Below, piece after piece: positions 16,903-27,002 of a stretch of DNA of 64,000 bases; position 1 is the first letter of the stretch, and each line of letters opens with the position of its first letter. Both the position numbers and the translations under genes were made by a program. The DNA comes from Methylophaga thiooxydans DMS010 (GTDB lineage: Bacteria > Pseudomonadota > Gammaproteobacteria > Nitrosococcales > Methylophagaceae). Location of the stretch: contig NZ_GG657899.1 in the NCBI RefSeq assembly GCF_000156355.1, positions 423,910-487,909 on the forward strand. The letters are read 5' to 3'. Under the pieces are notes generated by a model, which did not search any database, was not told the origin of the DNA, and worked only from the letters and a program-made list of their open reading frames with translations.

Positions 16903-18285
16903 TTATTTTAGTTTTCTTGCACGGACATTTCGCCCTTTAATTTTTCCTTGTGAAAAATAACTCAACGCTTGTCTTATCGCGCTCTTTTCAATTGCTACAT
17001 AGCTCGACATATCAAAGATATCAATCTTACCGATCTGCGAGCCTTTCAAACCGGCATCACCAGTCAATGCGCCTAAAATATCACCGGGTCGTAATTTGCC
17101 TTTTCTACCGGCATCAATCTGTATCGTTGCCATTGGTGCCTGTAGCGAAAAATCAACATTGTTATTGAGTAACGTTAGTTCATCGCAAGGGCAGGGGCGA
17201 TTTGAGTATTCTTCAATGGCTAGAATCCGTGGTGTCTCATTCGGTGTGACGATACTCATTGCCAAACCGGTTTGGCCGGCACGACCTGTACGACCAATGC
17301 GATGAACGTAGACTTCAGGATCACGTGGCAACTCATAGTTAATCACCATTTGTAAGGCTTTGATATCAAGCCCACGTGCGGCGACATCGGTGGCGACTAA
17401 GACTGGACAACTGTTATTGGCAAAGCGAACCAAGACCTGATCGCGATCACGTTGGTCTAAATCACCATGAATCGCTAATGCATCAATTTGCTCATTGTTT
17501 AAGAAGTCAGCAACGTCGTCACACTGCTTTTTGGTATGACAGAAAACAACACAGGTTTCCGGTTGGTAATGTGCGAATAAGCTCAGTAGGGCTGTATTGC
17601 GATCGTGTTTACTGACTTCGTAGAAAACTTGTTGGATGACTTCTTTGTTGTGCTCGGCTTCAACTGTGACGGTAACCGGGTTACGTTGAATCTGACGACT
17701 CATGTGTTGAATGGTGTCAGGGTAGGTCGCAGAGAATAATAAGGTTTGTCGGTTTTTGGGGGTTTGCCCAATAATCGCTTGCATGGCGTCAGCAAACCCC
17801 ATGTCCAGCATACGATCCGCTTCATCAAGCACTAAGGTGGTGAGACCATCTAGCTTTAGCGTGTTTTTACGAAGGTGATCCTGCACACGCCCCGGTGTTC
17901 CTACAACGATATGTGCACCGTGTTCCAATGAGCCTATTTGGGGACCAATCGGCTTACCACCACACAACATCACCAGTTTGATATTCGGCATAAAACGCGC
18001 AAGTTTACGAATTTCCTTACCGACCTGTTCAGCCAGTTCACGGGTGGGGCAAAGCACTAATGCCTGAGCGCCGAAAAAGCGTGGGTTAAGTTTCTGCAAT
18101 AGCCCTATCCCAAACGCTGCCGTTTTGCCGCTACCGGTTTTGGCTTGGGCAATAAGATCGTTTCCTTTCAGAATTTCTGGCAGGCTCTGCGCCTGTATTG
18201 CGGTCATGCTCTCATAGCCGAGCGAATCAAGTGCATCTAGCTGCGCTTTACTTAACTGAAGGGAACGGAAACTATCGTTAGCCAT
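16903..18285 (-). CDS. dbpA: ATP-dependent 23S rRNA helicase DbpA
   Basis: 460 residues. DEAD-box motifs appear in order: the Q motif region FRSLQLSKAQLDAL, motif I AQAKTGSGKT (46-55), PTRELAEQ, TPGRVQDH, motif II LDEADRM (~155), motif III SAT, and HRIGRTGRAGQTG near the end of the helicase core. The C-terminal ~75 residues (TIQIDAGRKGKLRPGDILGA, then LKGSQIGKIDIFDMSSYVAI) form the DbpA RNA-recognition domain, which binds hairpin 92 of 23S rRNA during large-subunit assembly. This domain separates DbpA from other DEAD-box proteins. It is a single gene with its own promoter region upstream. Confidence 0.95.
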   Translation of the reverse strand: MANDSFRSLQLSKAQLDALDSLGYESMTAIQAQSLPEILKGNDLIAQAKTGSGKTAAFGIGLLQKLNPRFFGAQALVLCPTRELAEQVGKEIRKLARFMPNIKLVMLCGGKPIGPQIGSLEHGAHIVVGTPGRVQDHLRKNTLKLDGLTTLVLDEADRMLDMGFADAMQAIIGQTPKNRQTLLFSATYPDTIQHMSRQIQRNPVTVTVEAEHNKEVIQQVFYEVSKHDRNTALLSLFAHYQPETCVVFCHTKKQCDDVADFLNNEQIDALAIHGDLDQRDRDQVLVRFANNSCPVLVATDVAARGLDIKALQMVINYELPRDPEVYVHRIGRTGRAGQTGLAMSIVTPNETPRILAIEEYSNRPCPCDELTLLNNNVDFSLQAPMATIQIDAGRKGKLRPGDILGALTGDAGLKGSQIGKIDIFDMSSYVAIEKSAIRQALSYFSQGKIKGRNVRARKLK

Positions 18286-18360
18286 GATGAATTATTCTCG
18301 GAGATGTGGAATACGGAGGTCAAAATAAGCACAGTCGCATCAAGTAAATTAAATACAAAA

Positions 18361-18391
18361 ATCCTGAAAAGGTGACTTTTCAGGATTTTTG
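18361..18391. terminator. bidirectional-looking intrinsic terminator
   Basis: The stem ATCCTGAAAAG / CTTTTCAGGAT (18361-18386) is followed by a T-run on the plus strand and has an A-rich flank that reads as TTTTGTATTT on the minus strand. It lies downstream of the FHA-like gene, which is transcribed leftward, and should stop read-through into dbpA. Confidence 0.75.
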
Positions 18392-18615
18392 ATAATCGTG
18401 AGAATTCAGCGAATCGGCGTTAAATAATCAAATTTTGTGATGCTATCTGATTATTGCTTGGTTTGACTCTAAACCATAATTTTAGCATATGTTAAAACGT
18501 GATTATGTTATTACCTTATGGCTTATCTTTTTAAGCTAAGGCTGACCCTTATCCCACAAAGCGCGAATCAAGACTTCCCATAATCGCTTAATGGCATGTT
18601 AGTTATTGAGACGAC

Positions 18616-21600
18616 CTATTGTTCAATAGAAATGGTTTTCTCCATGAACGTGCCATCATTAAGTGGAATTTTTACAACGACATCCAGCTTGCCGGTAAAG
18701 TCAGTCGGCGGCGTGGCGTTGATTTCACCGGTGGTAGCGTCGACTTTGACCCAATCAGGTGCGGGTTGACCATTGTCACTGGTTAGCTCAAGAGACTGGC
18801 TGGTATCACGGTTATCCGGCAGACTGATGCTTCGTTGATTGTCTGTTACAGCTGGGTTATTGACTGTAACCTGAGTATTCGTAGCGGTATCATCCTGAGT
18901 TTGTGATGTTCCCTTATTGCTATCATCCGTGTTGGCTGACTGTGTTGAGCTATCATTATCACCACCGTCTTTATGTTTCTCGGCACCAGCATCCACTTCT
19001 ACCACATAGCCTTTATCTACATCGGTCTTCGCAATATTAATCACCTTACCATTGAGTGAAGCATCTTCATCCAGTTTGGTTTCCTGATTAACAATGGTGT
19101 CAGCATTAAGACTGGTGTTACCGCCTGACTTGATTTGCGTGACTTGGCCTTGCTGCTGATCAATATCTGTCAAACCGAGGTTGACGGTACCTTCCTGATC
19201 CGTTTTGCTAGCTGAAGCTTCAACGCTGACAGAGCGACTATTTTCTTGGCTAATATCACGCGCTTCCAGAAGATTGATATTGTTCTCGGCGGTGACATCA
19301 ATATTATTTCCAGCCTCTATCTGACTACCTTCAAAGTTGACGTCATTGCCTGAGGTGATAGAAATATTATTACCGGACTTAATGCTCGTACCCGTATTGG
19401 TGACGTCTAGTTTTTCACCGGTTTCTATACTGCCTTTGAATTTACCACTGGCACCATCTTTTTTGCTGGCGGCTAGTTCAACTTCAATGCTGCGGGCGTC
19501 TTTATTTTCTGTTTTGATATCTTTGGCTGAATTGAAGTTAACATTGCCTTTTTCTGAGCCAATAGTGACATTCTGACCGGCCTCCATTTGTACGCCTTCA
19601 AATGTGGCATCATCGGTGGTGTTAATTGTAAGGTTGCCGCCAGATTTGAGGCCACCCACCACCGCGTTGGATTCAAATTTGCTCTCATCGCCATCGGCAT
19701 ATTTGCCACTAAGAATGCCACCGACGCCGCCGATCATTGCAGCTTTACCTTCGGCTTCGAGTTGAACGCTGCCCTTGGTGTCGGTTTTGGTATCACGAGC
19801 CGCCTGGTAGTCGAGTGATTTGGCATTGAGCGTAATATTTTCGCCAGCTTCCATTTGAGTGCCGATCAATACGGTTTCTTCTTGACTGGTTGAGGTGATC
19901 GAGCCGCCCGCTTTGTAGCTACTGGTAACAGCCTTTTCGCTGCTGCTGAATTCACTGGTTTCAGCCATTTTCAGTTGTGCCCGGGCGCCGGCAGAGGCAT
20001 CACGTTCGCCATCATTACCAGCACTCTTGCCGATAGTGCTTTTCTGGGCGCCACTCCCCACTTTACCCTCACCGCCGACATAGGCGCCAACGCGTGCGTC
20101 AGTCGACTCTGAGGTGGAGATTGACCACTCTTTATCGGTCACAGCCTGTTCAATGATCTTATTCGCAGACTGTACGATATTATTACCGGCTTCTAGTTGT
20201 GTGCCTTGATCCAGAAGGGTTTCATCTGCATTGCGGTTGATGTTGCCACCGGCCTTAAAGGTATTAACTTGGTTAGTGGTACTACCTTGCTCCTGATACG
20301 TGCTATTGGTTGCACGACGAAGACCGGCAGAAGAACTGCCCTGAGCAGTCGCCTCAGCCTTGGCACCACCCGAAGTGGGGCTGGCTAGCGCGCCCAAGCC
20401 GGCGCCCAACCCGAGGTTTCCGTCAACATAAGTGCCTGTTGTGGTCTGGCTATATGATGACGTCGTCACGGTTTTATCTTCGGCGGCGATATTAATGATA
20501 TTGGTAGCATCAATATCAATGTTATTTCCCGCTTCCACGTCAGCGCCCTGGAACACGGCATCTTTCTCCGCGTTGATAGTCAGGTTGCCCCCAGCTTTCA
20601 GGTTTGATTTGGTATGGGTCAGCGTCTGAGTGGTTTGCTGACTCACTTCTTCACGATTACCAAACGTGGCGACACCGTTGGCCTCGCCTTTGCCTTCAGA
20701 ACCGGCTTTTGCATTGGCTGACATCCCCGTGGCCTGAGCCATGGCATTGCCCATTGCCGAGACATCACCATCGAGGAATACACCTGCCTTGGATGTGGTG
20801 GTGGTGCGGGAAACGAAAGACTCATTGCGGCCTGCCAGTACTTCAACATTCTCGGCATTTAGAGTCACGTCATCACCGGCGTTTAGGTTGGAGCCTTGTA
20901 GAACGACATCGCCACCGGCATTAACGCTGACGCCTTCACCAAAGCTGAGATTGGAGGCGACACTGGTTTTCTTGCCTTGTTCAATTACATCAACGGTCGT
21001 TTTAGCGACATTAAACTCTGCACCACCTGTTGCGCCGGCATTGCCGCTAGCACCAGCATTGGCCGTTTTGACGCCACCGTCTGAATCACTGCTTGTCTGA
21101 CTACCGCTGTTTGATGAACCGGCCTTATCAAAAGAGAACATGGTTGAGGTAACGGTGACTGAACGTGACCATTCTTCGTCCAAACCATCCAGAATCAACA
21201 CATCATTCCCAGTATTGATATCACCGCTGCCTGCAACGGTCATATCTGAACCTTGCTGCACCATGTTGTTACCGGCATCAACAGATAGGTTGCCGCCAAC
21301 CTGAATATCGGAGCCGACATTCGTGCCTTTAAAGGTATCGATGGTGGTTTTCTGTTTGCCATAAAGCCCGCCACCGACACCCATACCGGACTTTGTGATT
21401 TCAGTCTGAGTGATTTCTTTATCTTGGCGCGCCAGTACATTGAAGTTACCACCGGCATTAACGTTCAGATCGCCACCGACATTAGCTTGACTGCCTGCAA
21501 TGGTTGTATTGTTACCGCTCGACAGGTTGAGGTCGCCACCACTGCTGACTTGGGAGCCGATATTGGTTTCCGTTGTTGTGGTAGTGGTGATTAGTGTGTT

Positions 21601-24600
21601 GCTGCCCTTGGCAAAACCGCCTGTGCTGTAAAAGGTGCTTGATGAGCGCGTAGTTTTATCGACAATGGTGTCAACCGTGATATCGTTTCCGGCAGACAGG
21701 CTGGCATCACCACCGGCTTTAACTTCTGCACCCGTTATCGTGATGTCTCTGGCCGCATTCAGGCTCAAATCACCACTGGCAGTGATCCCTGCAGTTTTAC
21801 CAATCTCGGTCGAGGCGTTCATATTATCGCCGCGGGTGACCGCGAGAGTTTCATTATTGATACTGCCTTGTGTCGAAGTCAGTTCAACATCTGTGCCGGA
21901 GATATTGCCACTACGGTTGTTGATATCACCTTCACTGGTCAGTTTGAGGCTTTCATCAGCATTGATAGAACCACCGATGTTATCGAGACTTTCGACTTCA
22001 AGATCGATATTTTGGGCGGTAATCGTTGCACCATTCAGCACGGCATCCTTGGTTGTCTGAGATAAATACACGACAGGCTTTAGAGCTTTCTGACCGTTGA
22101 TCTCAGTTTCAACCATCCACACAATATCGCTATCCAGGTTCGCTACTTGTTCGCCTGTCAGCGCTTCGCCAAAGACTAAGCCGAGCTGACTTTGTTGTGT
22201 TGCGGCTGATTCGTACATATCACCAATCATGGCGATTTCTGAGCTGTAACCATTGACGATATTGTTGCCGGTCTCGTTGATCAGCTGCTGGCGGATCAGA
22301 AAGTTTTCATAAGCCGCATCGCCCAAGCGTAGGCCGATTTGATCGACGTCCAGACCCAGTCGGTCCAGAAGAAAATCAGAACCCAATGCATTACCATTGA
22401 CGAAACGTGGATTCGTCTCAACCAGGTAACCGGATTGTGGATTCTGAGAGACGACAAATACGCCATTAGGATTGGTCGGTAATGGTGCTGTAAAGGTGCC
22501 TGTGTTGGGTGCTGTCACATTGCTGGGGCTAGCTGCGGACGGTGCACCGAGGTTGTTTGCCGGCCCGACGCGACCGGAGAGAGTGCCACCCACATAGATA
22601 CCGGCATTCACGCGCTGGATTACGCCAAAGCTCCCAGTGCGGACTTTGACTGAGTTCTGCTCGGCATCAGCATCGGACGCCGCTTCAGTCCAAACATTGT
22701 TAAAAACCCAGTTGCGTCGATTAGAGCCATCAAAGTCGGGAATGGTATACGGAGTACCGTCACCTAGATAGGCTTGAACCCGACTTCCGGGCGGATTGCT
22801 CCATTGAGCATAGTTGACTGGATACCAGTAATTGGTGCCGCCCGGATATTGTTCAAACAGTCGTTTACCCGTGTACTCCAGATCCTCGATGAATAATTCC
22901 TGATTAGTGAATGTGCCCGAACCCGTGACATGTAAATTGCCAGCTGTGGAGATTAAACCGGCATTATTAGTGAAACTACCAGCGCCGTAATTGATAGTGA
23001 GGTTACTGCCGGATATCAACTGTGGCTTGAAGAAACTGGTATCAATCGTGAAATATTCCTGCACCCTGTAAAAGGTGGTCGTTACACGAAATTGATTGCG
23101 CTCATCACTGGCTTTACGGATGTAGAATGTTTCCGGCTGATCCGGATCCCGGTTGGCTGACCATCTGCAGTCAGTCAGAGCCCCAACCACCTGACACAAA
23201 TTGAGGGCTTTATAATTACTCAAGTCTGTGCTGACACCGTTCCAGAACACCGAAGAGGTATTGATGTTACTCACACCGGAGGAATTAATGATGTGGTAGT
23301 TATAGAAACTACCTGCATTAATATTCAGTGTCCCGTAACTATAGATTTCCCCAGTGGCTGGCCTGTTTATCACGGCACCATTGCTGGCGTTTAATGCAAG
23401 GGCATTGTTGGCGAAAATAGCACCGTAGTTACTGATGTCGGCATTGTTGGCCGTCAGATTAAGCACATTATTGGAGGATAAAGCCCCTGTAGTACTGTTA
23501 AACAGGCTATTACCGCTGACAGTTAGGGTGCCATCGGAGTGGATATGACCATAGTTATTAACTGCGCCGCTGCTACTTAACAGGCTGGAATTAGCTGCTT
23601 GGGTACCTGCATAAATAAAGGCATTAAAGTTCCCGCTACGACCATTAGTCAGGCTACCTAAAGTCGCCTGAATGCCGGTATCTGCCCTTACTGTGCCCTG
23701 ATTGTCGAGTGCGCCGGCGGTGATGCTGATTTGACCATTATCGGCGATGATTTTGCCGTTATTGGTGACAGTGCCTGCAGCGTTTAAAGACAGAGTGCCG
23801 CCATCCGACTGAATACCCTGTGAAGCGCCATTACTGGTGCTGATATTACCGGTCTGGCTGGTGAGGTTAATGTTTGTAGCTGTGACGACCGTATCGTCGA
23901 GGCTGATATCACCACTAGTGGCAGTGAGGCTAACGCTGTCGCTAGCTTGAATTGTTGATGAATCTGCAGCAAACACATAACTGCCAGCGGTGCTGTTGAT
24001 ATCACCAGCCGAGGTCCAAACGGTACCACCGCTAGTCATGGTGCCACTTAGCGAATGCGTCAGTGTGTGCTGGGCGAAGCGAACATTGTTATCATCCGCG
24101 ACGGTATTGGTTTTACTGTCGTTCAGTTTGGCGGCGCTGATAGTAAGGTTCTGCTCAGCATAGAGAGAACCGCCTTCCAGTTCGATAGTACCGTTGTCGG
24201 CAGTGAGGGTGATATCGGATCGGGCTGAGATATTGGCATCATTGAGTGCAATCGCCTGAAGTTCGGCACTGTCGGAATTGATAGTGAGACTGGTTTCAGC
24301 CGACACGGTATTTGTCATGACAATATTGCCGGCTACATCCATCGTGAAGCTGGAAGCCGTTGCCGCCATATCACCTCGCATGCGGACACCGACACCTGCG
24401 TCGGTGGCTTTGATATGTATTCGGTTGGCATACATACCTCCCAAGGCGGTTGAATCAACCGCATAGGAGGGGGCCACTTCAACGGCATCAATTGATGATG
24501 CCGAACCTGATGCATAGTCCCACTCATTGGCACCGCTTGTGATGCTCAGATCTTTAGCATTAATTTGAGCATTGATTGTGGCACTTCGGGAAACAATATT

Positions 24601-25269
24601 GAAATAACTTTGTGCAGTAGCATCCAGACCAGAGCCATCAAACAAAATGTCGCCCTGATTAACGGTAAAACCGCTCAATTGTCCCGAGCCGTTAATATTA
24701 GGCTGACCCGTGGTTAAGGTGACACGGTCGGTATTGATAAAGCCGCACCCGTTACAGGTAATGCCGTAGGGATTGGCGACAATGACATCAGCCTGACGTC
24801 CCACAACTTCGGTATAACCGGCAAGGGTACTACGGTTGGGCGCAACAACTTCATTGAGAATAACGCGGGCTTCACTGCTAAGGTTGGTATTCGAAAGAAT
24901 TTGCCCGGCTAATTGAGACTGTCTGGTGATTTGACTGCTGTTGGCATTATTTAGAATAAGACCATTGGCATTGACGTTGTAGTCAGTAAATTTGTTATGT
25001 GATAAACCCGCTGTATTCGCTTTATTAATATCAACGACTGGCACGCCATTAGGAGCATTGTAAACATCAGTGGAGCCCGAACCGGGTGCAACCACAACAC
25101 CACCGGCGTGTAAAACAGCACTAAAACTCAGTAAACTGGCGCTCACAAGGGCATGACGTAGGCGGGCAGATTTCCCCCTTGCGCCAGCCAGTTCAGAGAC
25201 GGCAACAAAAGCACTCAGCTGTTCATTCCAGATAAGCTTATAGACGTGGTTGAGTGATGCACGTTTCAT
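18616..25269 (-). CDS. two-partner secretion exoprotein (filamentous haemagglutinin-like adhesin)
   Basis: 2217 residues. The N-terminus has an extended signal peptide (MKRASLNHVYKLIWNEQLSA, then ARLRHALVSASLLSFSAVLHA, cleaved near residue 56). It is followed by a TPS domain (~58-300) with the markers NxNGLILNN, NPYGI (166-170) and CNGCGFIN (172-179), which direct export by the TpsB partner. Most of the rest is haemagglutinin repeats (GGNLTINA, AGNNIDI, AGGDVVLQGS) expected to form a long beta-helix. An acidic low-complexity linker lies near 2090-2130. The last ~80 residues (PAPDWVKVDATTGEINATPP, then FTGKLDVVVKIPL) look like an Ig/cadherin-type domain. No VENN motif or toxin domain is seen and no immunity gene follows. 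It is therefore more likely an adhesin than a CdiA toxin. Confidence 0.92.
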   Translation of the reverse strand: MKRASLNHVYKLIWNEQLSAFVAVSELAGARGKSARLRHALVSASLLSFSAVLHAGGVVVAPGSGSTDVYNAPNGVPVVDINKANTAGLSHNKFTDYNVNANGLILNNANSSQITRQSQLAGQILSNTNLSSEARVILNEVVAPNRSTLAGYTEVVGRQADVIVANPYGITCNGCGFINTDRVTLTTGQPNINGSGQLSGFTVNQGDILFDGSGLDATAQSYFNIVSRSATINAQINAKDLSITSGANEWDYASGSASSIDAVEVAPSYAVDSTALGGMYANRIHIKATDAGVGVRMRGDMAATASSFTMDVAGNIVMTNTVSAETSLTINSDSAELQAIALNDANISARSDITLTADNGTIELEGGSLYAEQNLTISAAKLNDSKTNTVADDNNVRFAQHTLTHSLSGTMTSGGTVWTSAGDINSTAGSYVFAADSSTIQASDSVSLTATSGDISLDDTVVTATNINLTSQTGNISTSNGASQGIQSDGGTLSLNAAGTVTNNGKIIADNGQISITAGALDNQGTVRADTGIQATLGSLTNGRSGNFNAFIYAGTQAANSSLLSSSGAVNNYGHIHSDGTLTVSGNSLFNSTTGALSSNNVLNLTANNADISNYGAIFANNALALNASNGAVINRPATGEIYSYGTLNINAGSFYNYHIINSSGVSNINTSSVFWNGVSTDLSNYKALNLCQVVGALTDCRWSANRDPDQPETFYIRKASDERNQFRVTTTFYRVQEYFTIDTSFFKPQLISGSNLTINYGAGSFTNNAGLISTAGNLHVTGSGTFTNQELFIEDLEYTGKRLFEQYPGGTNYWYPVNYAQWSNPPGSRVQAYLGDGTPYTIPDFDGSNRRNWVFNNVWTEAASDADAEQNSVKVRTGSFGVIQRVNAGIYVGGTLSGRVGPANNLGAPSAASPSNVTAPNTGTFTAPLPTNPNGVFVVSQNPQSGYLVETNPRFVNGNALGSDFLLDRLGLDVDQIGLRLGDAAYENFLIRQQLINETGNNIVNGYSSEIAMIGDMYESAATQQSQLGLVFGEALTGEQVANLDSDIVWMVETEINGQKALKPVVYLSQTTKDAVLNGATITAQNIDLEVESLDNIGGSINADESLKLTSEGDINNRSGNISGTDVELTSTQGSINNETLAVTRGDNMNASTEIGKTAGITASGDLSLNAARDITITGAEVKAGGDASLSAGNDITVDTIVDKTTRSSSTFYSTGGFAKGSNTLITTTTTTETNIGSQVSSGGDLNLSSGNNTTIAGSQANVGGDLNVNAGGNFNVLARQDKEITQTEITKSGMGVGGGLYGKQKTTIDTFKGTNVGSDIQVGGNLSVDAGNNMVQQGSDMTVAGSGDINTGNDVLILDGLDEEWSRSVTVTSTMFSFDKAGSSNSGSQTSSDSDGGVKTANAGASGNAGATGGAEFNVAKTTVDVIEQGKKTSVASNLSFGEGVSVNAGGDVVLQGSNLNAGDDVTLNAENVEVLAGRNESFVSRTTTTSKAGVFLDGDVSAMGNAMAQATGMSANAKAGSEGKGEANGVATFGNREEVSQQTTQTLTHTKSNLKAGGNLTINAEKDAVFQGADVEAGNNIDIDATNIINIAAEDKTVTTSSYSQTTTGTYVDGNLGLGAGLGALASPTSGGAKAEATAQGSSSAGLRRATNSTYQEQGSTTNQVNTFKAGGNINRNADETLLDQGTQLEAGNNIVQSANKIIEQAVTDKEWSISTSESTDARVGAYVGGEGKVGSGAQKSTIGKSAGNDGERDASAGARAQLKMAETSEFSSSEKAVTSSYKAGGSITSTSQEETVLIGTQMEAGENITLNAKSLDYQAARDTKTDTKGSVQLEAEGKAAMIGGVGGILSGKYADGDESKFESNAVVGGLKSGGNLTINTTDDATFEGVQMEAGQNVTIGSEKGNVNFNSAKDIKTENKDARSIEVELAASKKDGASGKFKGSIETGEKLDVTNTGTSIKSGNNISITSGNDVNFEGSQIEAGNNIDVTAENNINLLEARDISQENSRSVSVEASASKTDQEGTVNLGLTDIDQQQGQVTQIKSGGNTSLNADTIVNQETKLDEDASLNGKVINIAKTDVDKGYVVEVDAGAEKHKDGGDNDSSTQSANTDDSNKGTSQTQDDTATNTQVTVNNPAVTDNQRSISLPDNRDTSQSLELTSDNGQPAPDWVKVDATTGEINATPPTDFTGKLDVVVKIPLNDGTFMEKTISIEQ

Positions 25270-25289
25270 ATTACAATCCTTGTTTAAGC

Positions 25290-27002
25290 TTAAATTTTTA
25301 ATGTGACTTTAAAGTACATTTGGAAACCTTCATCTTTGAGTCCACTGCTATAAGTCACCGGCTGAACACCTGATAAATCAATATCAATATTTTTAGAGGC
25401 TGCGGTGATGCCTGCCACCACACCCGTTATCCGGCCACCATCAAATGCATTTCTTTTTCGGATCGCACCCATGTCATATGCAATATAGGGTTTCAAGAAA
25501 ACGACCTGATCCATGATGATTTTTTGTGACGGAAGTCCGAGTTCGTTACGCCAGAAAAAGCCATGGTCGCCAGCCATTGAGGTATCTCTGTAACCACGGA
25601 CGCTAAATGGGCCACCGATTGAAATTTGTTCTGAGCCATACAACACATCAACACCATGTTGCCCAGAAAAACTACTGCTGAATACGGCATTTTTATTGCC
25701 GACTTGAAACGGTTTGGTCCAGTAAATATTGCTTGTCCACTTTTGAAATTGTGCACGGGGTGCTTCGTCCGGCAGGTTGGCTTCATCCTCTAGTGCATTG
25801 AAGGCCTTGATACCCCAGATATGATTGAGTTGCAGGGTTAGGGCGCCGCCTAAAAAACGTGTACTCCAACTCGCTCCTAGATCAAACAATGATAAGCGTC
25901 GACTGCTAACTTCAAGTAACTGCCCAGCAAGAAAGTTATCTGTAGATTTTGCTGTTATGGCAGCAGATATACTGACTCTATTAATGGCATCGCGATAGGC
26001 GAGATAATCAGCTATAAAAGAGGTGTTTTCGGAATCACCGGAGGCGATTAACTCTCCACCGGGAAGCGCTAAGGTGGTGGCATAGTCAGACCAGTTGTGC
26101 GATAGAGAAAAGGTCCAGTAGTGGTATGGAACACTCAGGTAAAGTGAGTTTGAACGACTATGCTGTTTACCGAAATTTCCTTCGGTAGTGCGGCGGTGGG
26201 TGTAACTGAAAAGCTCATTTAATCCTAGGATGTTTTCCAATGCCAGGTTGAGGCCAAGTTGTTCCTCACCGGTTGTTGTGGTGCCAAGGTTGTCATAGGT
26301 GGTATTGAGGAAATAACGTTTAGATGGGGCATTTTTTATCAGAACGACACTATTTCCTGGCGTCTCTCCAGGCAAAATCTCCATCACTGCATTGTTTGAA
26401 CGTAAACGGTTAATTTGATCCAGACCTTGCTCGATATCACGGAGGTTCAAAACATCGCCAGATGAAGCGGGCAGTGCTGTAGCTAGGTTAATGTTCCTGG
26501 CACCCAGTGTATTGTTATCAAGCATTAACTTTTCTATTTTGCCTTCGATAACAATGATTTTAAGTGTGCCAGAAGCAAGGCTTTGCGGTTCGATATAAGC
26601 ACGGGTCGTGATGTAGCCATGATCAATATAAAACTTGGTGACCTCAGCAAGTAACAGCTCAATATCTGTCACGCTCATGCAGGTATTAAGAAAAGGGTGA
26701 TTCAGTGTTTGACGTTGTGAGTCAGGGAGAAGGGGGGCACCTTCGTAAATAATGGTGGTGACATCGCGACACATCTCAGTGTCAGCGGCTTTTTTATCGA
26801 GGTCAGGTGAGGTGATTTCTATATTGCTTTTGGGACGGCTTCTTTCAAACTCTAACCTGTCCTGTTCAATACGGCGTTGTTGATCACGCTGAATTCTGTC
26901 GGCTTCTTGATTGGCTCTGTTTAGCTGGTCTGAAGTTGATGCTGAATAGCTAAATGGTGAAATGAGGCAGAATAGTAAAAAGCTAATGAGTTGCTTAGAC
27001 AC
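25290..27002 (-). CDS. TpsB outer-membrane transporter (ShlB/FhaC/HecB family)
   Basis: 570 residues starting at GTG 27002 with GGA seven bases upstream. A signal peptide (LISFLLFCLISPFSYSA) is followed by a charged coiled stretch (~25-60). POTRA domains come next (LNHPFLNTCMSVTDIELLLAE, then YITTRAYIEPQSL and LKIIVIEGKIEKL), then a 16-strand beta-barrel. The barrel carries the conserved FhaC-family motif GPFSVRGYRD, which plugs the pore, and ends in a C-terminal aromatic/hydrophobic strand (FQMYFKVTLKI). It secretes the exoprotein whose gene starts 20 bases downstream in the same operon. The two are clear partners from order and spacing. Confidence 0.95.
   Translation of the reverse strand: MSKQLISFLLFCLISPFSYSASTSDQLNRANQEADRIQRDQQRRIEQDRLEFERSRPKSNIEITSPDLDKKAADTEMCRDVTTIIYEGAPLLPDSQRQTLNHPFLNTCMSVTDIELLLAEVTKFYIDHGYITTRAYIEPQSLASGTLKIIVIEGKIEKLMLDNNTLGARNINLATALPASSGDVLNLRDIEQGLDQINRLRSNNAVMEILPGETPGNSVVLIKNAPSKRYFLNTTYDNLGTTTTGEEQLGLNLALENILGLNELFSYTHRRTTEGNFGKQHSRSNSLYLSVPYHYWTFSLSHNWSDYATTLALPGGELIASGDSENTSFIADYLAYRDAINRVSISAAITAKSTDNFLAGQLLEVSSRRLSLFDLGASWSTRFLGGALTLQLNHIWGIKAFNALEDEANLPDEAPRAQFQKWTSNIYWTKPFQVGNKNAVFSSSFSGQHGVDVLYGSEQISIGGPFSVRGYRDTSMAGDHGFFWRNELGLPSQKIIMDQVVFLKPYIAYDMGAIRKRNAFDGGRITGVVAGITAASKNIDIDLSGVQPVTYSSGLKDEGFQMYFKVTLKI

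Noticed and set aside
19337..22065. Several open frames on the plus strand opposite the FHA-like gene
   Set aside because: They mirror the repetitive coding strand of a clearly real 2217-residue protein; none has a start signal or family match.
18616..25269. CdiA-type contact-dependent inhibition toxin
   Set aside because: No VENN motif, no toxin domain at the C-terminus and no small immunity gene downstream.
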